A stretch of DNA of 5,461 nt from Alphaproteobacteria bacterium (GCA_009920875.1 RFZE01000102.1:1-5461), one strand, 5' to 3'; shown: positions 1 through 5,461, numbered from the stretch's first letter. Notes: generated by a model from the sequence alone, not told the origin. Translations and numbers: made by a program.

Positions 1-792
1 CTCCAGCGAGCTTGCTTCGGCAAGACAGCCAATCATTAAAGAGCCGGGAAACGGCCAGGGCTGCGTGCCGAGATAGGTGACATGATTAATCTCAAGGCCT
101 GCTTCTTCCTGCAATTCGCGCGCCACTGCTTCTTCAATGGTTTCGCCCGGTTCCATAAACCCGGCCAAGGCGCTCAACATGCCCTCGGGCCAACCGCGCT
201 GGCGCCCCAATAAGCAATGCTCGCCATAAGTGGCCAGCATAATCACCACCGGATCGGTGCGCGGAAAATGCTCGGCCCCGCAATTGCCGCATTGGCGCTT
301 ATAGCCGCCTTCCAACATTTGCGTGGGACTGCCGCATTGGGCGCAAAAACCGTGCCGCAAATGCCAATCCAACATGCCTTTGGCTTGCGCCAAAATCGCC
401 AATTCAGTGCGCGCCATATCGCCGGCTGCCGCCAAGGCACGCAAATCTTCAAATTGCCCCATGCCTTTGAACGGGCCGAATTCTTCGGGGCTGCTCATAT
501 GGCTGATATCGGCGGCAAAAAGCGGTTTGCCGCGGCGATTAAGCCCTAAAAAAACCACCGCCATATCATCGCGCCACGCCTCGCCAAAAGCCGCTTTCGG
601 CAAATAGCCGACATCGCGCCCGTCGCCCGCTTGCAGTTCCGGCAATACCAAAGGCTGCAAATTCCACAATGGCACAATCAGCGCGGCATCTGATGCCAAT
701 TGTGCAGCTAGCCAATCGGCATTGCCGCGTTGATGACCGGCACGGTCGAGCGGATTATTGGCAAACATGATGGGGTTTTCCGGCAGCGCCAT
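1..792 (-). CDS. nudC: NAD(H) diphosphatase, NudC-type Nudix hydrolase (C-terminus beyond left edge)
   Basis: Reading leftward from ATG at 792 there are 264 uninterrupted codons to the window edge, so the stop and perhaps 40-50 residues are missing. Visible parts, in order: a variable N-terminal domain (about 1-140); a four-cysteine zinc ribbon (C150, C153, C168, C171 in FCAQCG and QCGNCG); and a Nudix box from G211 to L233 with the pattern G-x5-E-x7-REL-x-EEAGL. After it comes TQPWPFPGS (243-251), which matches the SQPWPFPxS signature separating NudC from other Nudix enzymes. Family knowledge: NudC enzymes hydrolyse NAD(H) to NMN(H) and AMP, and E. coli NudC also removes NAD caps from RNA. 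All metal-binding glutamates of the box (E226, E229, E230) are present, so the visible part looks intact. The start at 792 is supported by AGGAG seven bases upstream; an internal ATG at 768 is less well placed. It is divergent from the ffs-dnaX unit. Confidence 0.95.
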   Translation of the reverse strand, partial: MALPENPIMFANNPLDRAGHQRGNADWLAAQLASDAALIVPLWNLQPLVLPELQAGDGRDVGYLPKAAFGEAWRDDMAVVFLGLNRRGKPLFAADISHMSSPEEFGPFKGMGQFEDLRALAAAGDMARTELAILAQAKGMLDWHLRHGFCAQCGSPTQMLEGGYKRQCGNCGAEHFPRTDPVVIMLATYGEHCLLGRQRGWPEGMLSALAGFMEPGETIEEAVARELQEEAGLEINHVTYLGTQPWPFPGSLMIGCLAEASSLE

Positions 793-795
793 AAA

Positions 796-804
796 CTCTC
801 TCCT
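796..804 (-). promoter_or_regulatory. Ribosome binding site of nudC
   Basis: On the minus strand this reads AGGAGAGAG. Its AGGAG core lies seven bases before the ATG at 792. It is the strongest Shine-Dalgarno match in the window and fixes the nudC start. Confidence 0.8.
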
Positions 805-815
805 GTCAAATAGCG

Positions 816-826
816 GGCACAGTGCC
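816..826. repeat. Small palindrome GGCACAGTGCC upstream of nudC
   Basis: A perfect 5-1-5 inverted repeat, 24 bases upstream of the nudC start codon, in the nudC/ffs divergent region. It could be an operator half-site pair or a short hairpin in the nudC leader. At this size chance is a real possibility, and no regulator is suggested by the sequence. Confidence 0.3.
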
Positions 827-873
827 ATTGCAATCTATCCCCGTCAATCATCGCCCAACATGTGGCAAAAAAG

Positions 874-902
874 CTGTATCGGCGGCTTGCCTCTGCTATA
901 AG
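874..902 (+). promoter_or_regulatory. Candidate sigma-70-type promoter of ffs
   Basis: TATAAG at 897-902 is a five-of-six match to the -10 consensus. It lies about seven bases before the first base of the SRP RNA terminal stem at 909, the expected distance to a transcription start. The -35 region at 17-base spacing (CTGTAT, 874-879) is weak. An A-tract at 867-872 just upstream could act as an UP-like element. Inference from position and consensus only. Confidence 0.5.
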
Positions 903-908
903 GAAGGG

Positions 909-1004
909 GAGAGATTGGCGGCAGACGCATCCCTCGCCAACCGGGTCAGGTCCGGAAGGAAGCAGCCCTAACGAGTTCGGTGCGGGTTGCCTGTCCAGTC
1001 TCTC
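909..1004 (+). ncRNA. ffs: Signal recognition particle RNA (4.5S RNA, small bacterial SRP RNA)
   Basis: The apical domain at 945-966 (GTCAGGTCCGGAAGGAAGCAGC) is the near-invariant bacterial SRP RNA sequence: a GGAA tetraloop (954-957) and the asymmetric internal loop that binds the Ffh M domain. The ends pair well: GAGAGATTGG (909-918) with CCAGTCTCTC (995-1004) gives ten consecutive pairs including one G-U. Further in, GCAtCCC (927-933) pairs with GGGtTGC (984-990) around one mismatch. The long single-hairpin fold of about 96 nt fits the small SRP RNA class that lacks the Alu domain. Pairing may extend outward to about 903/1011. The RNA forms the core of the SRP with Ffh and targets ribosomes making membrane proteins to FtsY. 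The position directly upstream of dnaX is conserved in many bacteria. Exact ends are inferred from pairing and the upstream -10 box. Confidence 0.95.
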
Positions 1005-1013
1005 ACCTCTCAT

Positions 1014-1047
1014 GCCGCGGACCGAACCATTGGGGTCCCGAGGCGGC
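1014..1047 (+). promoter_or_regulatory. Hairpin between ffs and dnaX
   Basis: GCCGC (1014-1018) pairs with GCGGC (1043-1047), and GGACC (1019-1023) with GGTCC (1034-1038). This makes ten pairs with a four-base bulge (CGAG, 1039-1042) and a ten-base loop. No T-run follows, so it is not a classical intrinsic terminator. It ends one base before the ATG at 1049, and the GAGG Shine-Dalgarno candidate (1040-1043) is in its 3' arm. It could separate ffs RNA from the dnaX message, help define the SRP RNA 3' end, or limit dnaX translation. The structure is seen by eye; the role is inference. Confidence 0.5.
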
Positions 1048-1048
1048 A

Positions 1049-3013
1049 ATGATGATTGATACGGGCAGCTTTGGGGCACAAATGACAGAACAAACAGAAA
1101 ATAATACTGCTCCCGAGCCGACCGAAGAACATGTCGATTCCGAACTGCAAGATGAGGGCGCGCAAGCGCCGGAGTTTACCGCCGATGCGCCGGGGTTCGA
1201 TATGCTGGCCGATGCCGATGCCGATAATGAAGTCGAAAATGACGCCGCGCCAATAAGTGGCGATGACGGCAGCTATAAGGTGCTGGCGCGCAAATATCGA
1301 CCGCGCAATTTTGACGATCTCATTGGCCAAGAAGCCATGGTGCAAACCCTGACCAATGCGTTTGACAGTGGCCGTATCGCGCATGGCTTTATGTTGACCG
1401 GCGTGCGCGGGGTCGGCAAAACCACCACGGCGCGCATTTTGGCGCGCGCGCTGAATTATCAAACCGAAGCGATTAATGCGCCGAGCATGGCATTGCAAGA
1501 AGATGGCGCGCATTGTGAAGCCATTATGGATGGCAGCCATGTCGATGTCATTGAAATGGACGCCGCCTCGCGCACCGGCATTGGCGATATTCGCGAAATT
1601 ATCGACAATGTGCGCTACACGCCGAGCGCCGCGCGTTTCAAAGTCTATATTATTGACGAAGTGCATATGCTGTCGAAAGCCGCCTTCAACGGATTGCTGA
1701 AAACGCTGGAAGAACCGCCGGCGCATGTGAAATTCATTTTTGCGACGACGGAAATTCGCCAAGTGCCGGTCACCGTATTGTCGCGCTGCCAGCGTTTTGA
1801 TTTGCGGCGCCTGACATTGGACGATACGCAAACCCTTTTGAACCGCACCTGCAAGGCTGAAAATGTCAGCCTGCCGGAAGAAGCGTTAAAGCTGATTGCG
1901 CGCGCCGCTGACGGTTCGGCGCGCGATGCGCTGTCTTTGCTGGATCGCGCCTTGGCGCATATTGACCCGGCCGGCGATGGCGCGGTCGACGAGGCGACCA
2001 TGCGCGCGCTTTTGGGGCTGGCCGATCGCGGACGCATTTTCGATCTGTTTGATTTGGTGATGGCCGGTTCGGTGAGCGCGGCTTTGGACGAGTTTGAAGC
2101 GCAATATGTGATGGGCGCTGACCCGACGGTTATTCTGGCCGATATGGCCGAACTGACGCATTGGCTGACACGGCTGAAATTCGTGCCGGCCGCGCAAGAA
2201 GATATTGCTTTTTCGGCGCAATTGCGCAGTCGCGGCGTGGAAGCGGCAGAAAAATTATCGACCCGCATTTTGTCGCGGGTTTGGCAGGTTTTGCTGGCCG
2301 GCACGGATGAAGCGGCGCGTGCCGCCAATGCGCGTGCAGCGGCGGAGATGGTGCTTATTCGATTGGCCCATCTGGCCGATATGCCGTCGCCCGAAGAGCT
2401 CATCAAACAATATGACAGCGCGCCATCTGCCGCCCCTCCGTCAGCGCCGCCAAGCAGTGCGGCAGTGACGGGCGATAGATCGCCGGTGTCACATGATGGC
2501 GCCGCCGCGCCGCGTGCGGCCATTGCGCCCGAAGCGGCACAAGAAACGGCCCAAGAAATGGCCCAAGAAATGGCAAGGCATAGCGCGCCGGTATTGCAAA
2601 ATTTTCAGGCCGTTGTCGCTTTGGCGGCAGACAAGCGCGATATTGGCTTGAAGCATGCGCTTGAAAACGGTGTGCATTTGGTGGCGTTTGAAAGCGCGGC
2701 AGGCACGCGCGCCGGACGCATCGAATTGCGCTTGGCCGAGGGGCAAGACAATATTGCGCAAGATTTGACACGCAAATTGCGTGAGTGGACGGGGCAAAAT
2801 TGGGTCGTGTCGCTGTCGCAAGAAGGCGGCGCGGCAACGCTCGGTTCGGTGAAACAAAGTGCCGCCGACCGCCGCGAAGAAGCGGCATTAAAAGACCCGT
2901 TTGTGCAAGCGGCCTTATCGGCTTTCCCGAAAGCCGAGATTGTTTCCATCAGTGATTTTGAAGCCGCACTGCCGGTCGATGATGGCGAGACCCCTGATAT
3001 GGACGGCGATTAG
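1049..3013 (+). CDS. dnaX: DNA polymerase III subunit gamma/tau (clamp loader ATPase)
   Basis: DnaX is the ATPase motor of the clamp loader that places the beta clamp on primed DNA; the full-length tau form also ties polymerase III to the DnaB helicase. The 654-residue reading has an acidic N-terminal tail (1-75), then YKVLARKYRP and an AAA+ core: Walker A GVRGVGKTT (118-126), Walker B IIDEVH (201-206), sensor 1 ATTE (232-235), arginine finger in SRC (245-247) and sensor 2 GSARDALSLLDR (289-300). A helical collar region runs to about 450, then a Pro/Ala-rich linker (455-510) and a C-terminal domain (511-654). Only C156 remains where many homologues have a four-cysteine zinc module. Start choice: ATG 1049 has GAGG five bases upstream; ATG 1082 (MTEQTENN, 643 residues) is a good alternative with a weaker GGGG. 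An upstream GTG at 980 lies inside the SRP RNA and is unlikely. It is followed by recR after 11 bases, so the two are probably co-transcribed. Confidence 0.96.
   Translation: MMIDTGSFGAQMTEQTENNTAPEPTEEHVDSELQDEGAQAPEFTADAPGFDMLADADADNEVENDAAPISGDDGSYKVLARKYRPRNFDDLIGQEAMVQTLTNAFDSGRIAHGFMLTGVRGVGKTTTARILARALNYQTEAINAPSMALQEDGAHCEAIMDGSHVDVIEMDAASRTGIGDIREIIDNVRYTPSAARFKVYIIDEVHMLSKAAFNGLLKTLEEPPAHVKFIFATTEIRQVPVTVLSRCQRFDLRRLTLDDTQTLLNRTCKAENVSLPEEALKLIARAADGSARDALSLLDRALAHIDPAGDGAVDEATMRALLGLADRGRIFDLFDLVMAGSVSAALDEFEAQYVMGADPTVILADMAELTHWLTRLKFVPAAQEDIAFSAQLRSRGVEAAEKLSTRILSRVWQVLLAGTDEAARAANARAAAEMVLIRLAHLADMPSPEELIKQYDSAPSAAPPSAPPSSAAVTGDRSPVSHDGAAAPRAAIAPEAAQETAQEMAQEMARHSAPVLQNFQAVVALAADKRDIGLKHALENGVHLVAFESAAGTRAGRIELRLAEGQDNIAQDLTRKLREWTGQNWVVSLSQEGGAATLGSVKQSAADRREEAALKDPFVQAALSAFPKAEIVSISDFEAALPVDDGETPDMDGD
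2537..2572 (+). repeat. Three tandem 12-bp repeats in the dnaX linker
   Basis: Three units in register with the codons: GCACAAGAAACG, then GCCCAAGAAATG twice, encoding AQET-AQEM-AQEM. The last two copies are identical. The array sits in the disordered linker between the clamp-loader core and the C-terminal domain, where in-frame length changes should be tolerated. It is likely a replication-slippage product. Confidence 0.85.
2599..2605 (+). other. Candidate -1 frameshift heptamer A_AAT_TTT in dnaX
   Basis: The dnaX codons CAA-AAT-TTT place the heptamer AAATTTT in the exact X_XXY_YYZ phase for -1 slippage. A shift would add 19 codons and stop at TGA 2662-2664. The product would be about 538 residues, without the C-terminal domain, much like gamma in E. 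coli. A modest stem with G-U pairs (2609-2614 with 2623-2628) follows after only three bases, closer than usual. No strong upstream stimulatory Shine-Dalgarno is seen. Whether it functions is unknown. Confidence 0.25.
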
Positions 3014-3024
3014 GCGCGCTATTC

Positions 3025-3612
3025 ATGGCCGGGGCGGAAATTGAAAATTTGGTGAAATTGCTGGCGCGTTTGCCGGGGCTGGGGCCGCGTTCAGCGCGGC
3101 GCGCCGTCTTGCAAATGATGCGCCGCCGCGAAACCCTGCTCGACCCGCTCAGCGAGGCATTGATGGTGGCGCGCGATAAAATCGTCAGCTGCACCATTTG
3201 CGGCAATATTGATACGCTGTCGCCCTGCACCATATGCGCCGATAGCCGCCGCGATGTTTCGGTTTTATGCGTGGTTGAAGATGTCGGCGATTTATGGGCG
3301 CTGGAGCGCGCGCAAGCGGTCAAAGGGCGCTATCATGTTTTGGGCGGCACTTTATCGGCGCTCGACGGCATCGGCCCTGATGATTTGAATTTGGGCGGGC
3401 TGAAACAACGCTGCGCCGATGATGCTGTCAGTGAAATCATTCTCGCCACCAATGCGACGGTGGAAGGGCAAACCACGGCCCATGTCATTACCGATATGTT
3501 ATCCGATTTGGATGTTACCATTACGCGGCTGGCGCATGGCGTGCCGGTCGGCGGCGAATTGGACTATCTCGATGACGGCACTTTATTGGCTGCCATGAAG
3601 TCGAGACGGTGA
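3025..3612 (+). CDS. recR: Recombination mediator protein RecR
   Basis: RecR works with RecO (and RecF) to load RecA onto SSB-coated single-stranded DNA at gaps and stalled forks. The 195 residues match the usual length near 200. In order: an N-terminal helix-hairpin-helix (about 8-33, RLPGLGPRSARRAV); a C4 zinc finger with C56, C59, C68 and C71 (CTICG and CTIC); a Toprim domain starting VLCVVED (80-86) and including GRYHVLGG and DGIGPDDL (114-121); the conserved ATNATVEGQTTAH stretch (141-153); and the C-terminal HGVPVGGELDYLDDGTL. All hallmark residues are present, so it should be active. The ATG is 11 bases after the dnaX stop and I see no Shine-Dalgarno, so translation may depend on ribosomes finishing dnaX. 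The ybaB/ebfC gene normally found between dnaX and recR is absent here. It is convergent with rmuC, 20 bases apart. Confidence 0.97.
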   Translation: MAGAEIENLVKLLARLPGLGPRSARRAVLQMMRRRETLLDPLSEALMVARDKIVSCTICGNIDTLSPCTICADSRRDVSVLCVVEDVGDLWALERAQAVKGRYHVLGGTLSALDGIGPDDLNLGGLKQRCADDAVSEIILATNATVEGQTTAHVITDMLSDLDVTITRLAHGVPVGGELDYLDDGTLLAAMKSRR

Positions 3613-3632
3613 AGGCGCGCTGATAGGCGGCG

Positions 3633-4736
3633 TCAGCCCTTATTGTCCAGTAAATCACTGCCGCTTTCGGCTTCTACCTCCAGCGAGGTGATTTTTTCAC
3701 CGCGCGAACCGATTTTGCGGCTGGAGGTTTCAATTTGCTCAATATCCTTATTGGCTTGGTCAAAATGGCCGCGCAATTTGCCGATGCGCTCATCCAGTCG
3801 CGTCACATCGAGCAACAGGCTTTCCACTTCCTTTTGAATGAGCCCGGCCTGTTGGCGCATTTTGACGTCGCGCATAATGGCGCGCACCGTATTGAGCGTC
3901 AGCGACATGGTATTGGGCGATACCGGATAGACGCGCAAAGCGCGGCATTTTTCAACCATATCGGGCACGCGCAAATGCAATTCGGAAAATATGCTTTCGG
4001 ACGGCAAAAACATCAGCGCCGCATCGGCCGTCTCGCCGGGAATAATATATTTTGCGGCAATATCTTGCGCATGTTTCAGCGTGTCGCTTTTCATTTGTGT
4101 CAATGCGGCGCGTGTTTCTGCCTCATCTTCGGCGGCGCGCAATTTCTGATAGGCCTCGAGCGGAAATTTACTGTCAACGACAACAGGGCCGGGCGGATTG
4201 GGCAATCTGATGAGACAGTCGGCGCGTTTGCCATTTGATAATGTGTGTTGAAAATCATAGGCGCTGTCGGGTAGGCCATCGACGACAATGTCATTGAGTT
4301 GGCTTTCACCAAAAGCGCCACGCGCCTGCTTGTTGTCAAGAATGTGCTGCAATTCGACAACTTGGCTCGACAGGGCGGTAATTTCTTGCTGTGCCTTGTC
4401 AATCAAAGACAGTCGCTCGCCCAAATCACCCAAAGATTTGGCGGTTTTTTCTCGGCTTTCTGTCAGATTATCGGCCATGTTTTTGCTCACCTGGCCCAAT
4501 TGCTCGGTCATGGTGCGCGCCAATTCGCCCTGTGTGCGTTGCTGGTTTTCGGCCAAAGCACCGAGCCGGCCGGCCAGCTGGTTTTGCTCATTGCGCATGG
4601 CATCTATCAAAGCCAGCATTTGCGCTTGGTCACCGCCATTACTGCGCCTGCCGCGCAGCATAAAAGCAAGGCCGAGCCCCACGGCCAAGCCGACACAAAG
4701 CGCGAAAATAATGAGTAATACATCCATGCCGCGCAT
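3633..4736 (-). CDS. rmuC: DNA recombination protein RmuC homologue, membrane-anchored
   Basis: From ATG 4736 the protein has 367 residues. A single hydrophobic helix (about 5-27) is followed by RGRR, suggesting an N-terminal anchor with the bulk in the cytoplasm. Residues about 37-137 are Gln/Glu/Leu-rich with heptad character, a probable coiled coil. The RmuC core follows: GAFGE with E144, ADCLIRLPN, VDSKFPL with D188 and K190, and ALMFLPSE (240-247). A second helical coiled-coil stretch covers about 297-337. The E...D-x-K arrangement fits the PD-(D/E)XK nuclease-like fold proposed for RmuC. In E. coli, rmuC was found through its effect on inversion rates at short inverted repeats; its biochemical role remains unsettled. 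Other starts are possible: ATG 4727, closest to the helix, or TTG 4775, which adds 13 residues and is less likely. None has a clear Shine-Dalgarno. It is convergent with recR and divergent from def. Confidence 0.93.
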   Translation of the reverse strand: MRGMDVLLIIFALCVGLAVGLGLAFMLRGRRSNGGDQAQMLALIDAMRNEQNQLAGRLGALAENQQRTQGELARTMTEQLGQVSKNMADNLTESREKTAKSLGDLGERLSLIDKAQQEITALSSQVVELQHILDNKQARGAFGESQLNDIVVDGLPDSAYDFQHTLSNGKRADCLIRLPNPPGPVVVDSKFPLEAYQKLRAAEDEAETRAALTQMKSDTLKHAQDIAAKYIIPGETADAALMFLPSESIFSELHLRVPDMVEKCRALRVYPVSPNTMSLTLNTVRAIMRDVKMRQQAGLIQKEVESLLLDVTRLDERIGKLRGHFDQANKDIEQIETSSRKIGSRGEKITSLEVEAESGSDLLDNKG

Positions 4737-4756
4737 AGTGCGCCGATTCGGCCAAC

Positions 4757-4783
4757 TTGACGCTGGCGCTTGCAAGGCTTAAT
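4757..4783 (+). promoter_or_regulatory. Weak candidate promoter of def-fmt
   Basis: TTGACG (4757-4762) is a five-of-six match to the -35 consensus. CTTAAT (4778-4783) is a four-of-six -10 match at a short 15-base spacing. The implied transcription start, about 4790, is only one or two bases before the def ATG. The region is the 55-base gap between divergent rmuC and def, so a def promoter must lie here or inside rmuC. Consensus matching by eye only. Confidence 0.3.
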
Positions 4784-4791
4784 TCAAAGTG

Positions 4792-5385
4792 ATGAGCGTA
4801 AGAGAGATTATTGAAGTTCCGAACCCGCTGCTGAAAACCATTTCCGCGCCGGTGGCCGAAGTGCGTGACGATACGCGCGCGCTGATGGATGACATGCTCG
4901 AGACCATGTATGACGCCAATGGCATTGGCCTTGCCGCCATTCAAATCGGCGTGGCGCAGCGCATTATCGTGATGGATATTTCGCAATCCTATAGCGAAGA
5001 TGAAGCGGCTGATGAGGGTTTGGAAGACGATGAAGAGGCAGCGGAAGCCAAGCGTTTGCGCGATTTGCTGAAAGACGAAAAACCGCGCTTTTTCGTCAAT
5101 CCGGAAATTATCTGGACGGCTGATGAGACGCGCAATTATCAAGAGGGCTGTCTTTCCGTGCCCGGTTTTTATGATGATGTGGCGCGCCCTGCCCAATGCA
5201 AGGTCAAATTTCTCGACTATGACGGACAGCCTCAAGAAATTGACTGTGACGGGCTTTTGGCGACCTGCATTCAGCACGAAATGGACCATTTGAACGGCAT
5301 TGTTTTTCTCGATCATTTGTCGCGACTGAAACGTCAAATGGCGCTGAAAAAACTCAAAAAAGCGACGCAAGGCGCAAGCGTTTGA
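4792..5385 (+). CDS. def: Peptide deformylase
   Basis: Def is the metal-dependent hydrolase that removes the formyl group from the N-terminal methionine of nascent proteins at the ribosome exit. All three motifs are intact in the 197 residues: motif 1 GIGLAAIQ (44-51, catalytic Q51), motif 2 EGCLS (118-122, metal ligand C120) and motif 3 QHEMDH (161-166, ligands H162 and H166, catalytic E163). Isoleucine replaces the more common proline in motif 1. The length exceeds the usual 165-175 because about 25-30 extra residues lie between IIVMDI and FVNPEI (about 64-95), rich in Asp and Glu at 69-82. The start MSVREIIEVP aligns with the usual beginning of the family; a GTG one codon earlier (4789) is possible. 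No good Shine-Dalgarno precedes it: AAGG at 4774-4777 is too distant. fmt follows after ten bases, the common def-fmt operon. Confidence 0.97.
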   Translation: MSVREIIEVPNPLLKTISAPVAEVRDDTRALMDDMLETMYDANGIGLAAIQIGVAQRIIVMDISQSYSEDEAADEGLEDDEEAAEAKRLRDLLKDEKPRFFVNPEIIWTADETRNYQEGCLSVPGFYDDVARPAQCKVKFLDYDGQPQEIDCDGLLATCIQHEMDHLNGIVFLDHLSRLKRQMALKKLKKATQGASV

Positions 5386-5388
5386 GGG
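5384..5388 (+). promoter_or_regulatory. Ribosome binding site of fmt overlapping the def stop
   Basis: GAGGG begins inside the def stop codon (TGA, 5383-5385) and lies seven bases before the fmt ATG at 5396. The overlap suggests coupled translation of the two genes. Confidence 0.7.
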
Positions 5389-5395
5389 CGTGCCC

Positions 5396-5461
5396 ATGAG
5401 CCGCAAAATAATCTTTATGGGCACCCCCGATTTTGCCGTGCCGGCCTTTGAGGCGGTGCGC
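5396..5461 (+). CDS. fmt: Methionyl-tRNA formyltransferase (N-terminal 22 codons only)
   Basis: Only the first 22 codons are in the window. They contain IIFMGTPDFAVPAFEAV, the nearly invariant opening of methionyl-tRNA formyltransferase: the first beta strand and loop of the formyltransferase fold, which binds 10-formyltetrahydrofolate. The enzyme formylates Met-tRNA(fMet), and Def later removes that formyl group, so the pair encodes both halves of the cycle. The position ten bases after def and the good Shine-Dalgarno support co-expression. The rest lies beyond the right edge and cannot be judged. Confidence 0.93.
   Translation, partial: MSRKIIFMGTPDFAVPAFEAVR

Noticed and set aside
980..1048. 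GTG at 980 as a dnaX start
   Set aside because: The added 23 codons come from the SRP RNA 3' arm and the following hairpin and do not look like a DnaX N-terminus.
862..1059. 65-codon plus-strand reading frame
   Set aside because: It runs straight through the SRP RNA gene; its sequence is explained by the RNA and resembles no protein I recognise.
1010..1831. 273-codon minus-strand reading frame
   Set aside because: It lies antisense to the conserved AAA+ core of dnaX and has no recognisable motifs; long antisense frames are common in genes with this codon bias.
1645..2523. 292-codon minus-strand reading frame
   Set aside because: Antisense shadow of dnaX; low-complexity Ala/Ser/Arg translation with no family features.
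3613..3640. Hairpin GCTGA/TCAGC between convergent recR and rmuC as a terminator
   Set aside because: Only five pairs with a nine-base loop and no T-run on either strand; too weak to call a terminator.
3735..4238. 167-codon plus-strand reading frame inside rmuC
   Set aside because: Antisense to the conserved RmuC core; no motifs of its own.
4773..4775. TTG start for rmuC
   Set aside because: It adds 13 residues before the membrane helix with no Shine-Dalgarno; ATG 4736 or 4727 is a more usual start directly before the helix.
4639..5424. 261-codon minus-strand reading frame
   Set aside because: It overlaps def, fmt and the rmuC start region; def carries all its catalytic motifs on the other strand, so this is a shadow.

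Overview
The window reads as a conserved housekeeping segment of an alphaproteobacterial chromosome. The evidence is the gene order (nudC | ffs-dnaX-recR | rmuC | def-fmt), the SRP RNA sequence, and protein motifs typical of that class, such as the DnaX stretch ATTEIRQVPVTVLSRCQRF and the Def motif GLAAIQ. Base composition looks moderately GC-rich and even across the window. I see no insertion sequence, phage gene, CRISPR array or tRNA. I cannot place the organism below class level from sequence alone.

Layout, left to right. (1) 1-792, minus strand: a NudC-type NAD(H) diphosphatase, cut by the left edge. (2) 793-908: a short divergent intergenic region with a ribosome binding site for nudC, a small palindrome and a likely -10 box for the next gene. 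(3) About 909-1004, plus strand: the 4.5S/SRP RNA gene (ffs), recognised by its near-invariant apical domain. (4) 1005-1048: a strong hairpin between ffs and dnaX. (5) 1049-3013: dnaX, the clamp-loader tau subunit. (6) 3025-3612: recR, only 11 bases after dnaX. (7) 4736-3633, minus strand: rmuC, convergent with recR. (8) 4737-4791: a divergent intergenic region. (9) 4792-5385: def, peptide deformylase. (10) 5396 to the right edge: the first 22 codons of fmt.

Functionally, ffs serves co-translational membrane targeting, dnaX serves replication, recR and rmuC serve recombination and repair, and def-fmt are the two enzymes of the N-formylmethionine cycle. No novel multi-gene system is visible. 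The points worth a second look are local. The ybaB/ebfC gene usually found between dnaX and recR is absent. A hairpin covers the candidate start of dnaX. An in-frame A_AAT_TTT slippery heptamer sits where the DnaX C-terminal domain begins. The DnaX zinc-module cysteines are mostly lost. Peptide deformylase carries a strongly acidic insertion. The def promoter, if real, would give an almost leaderless mRNA.
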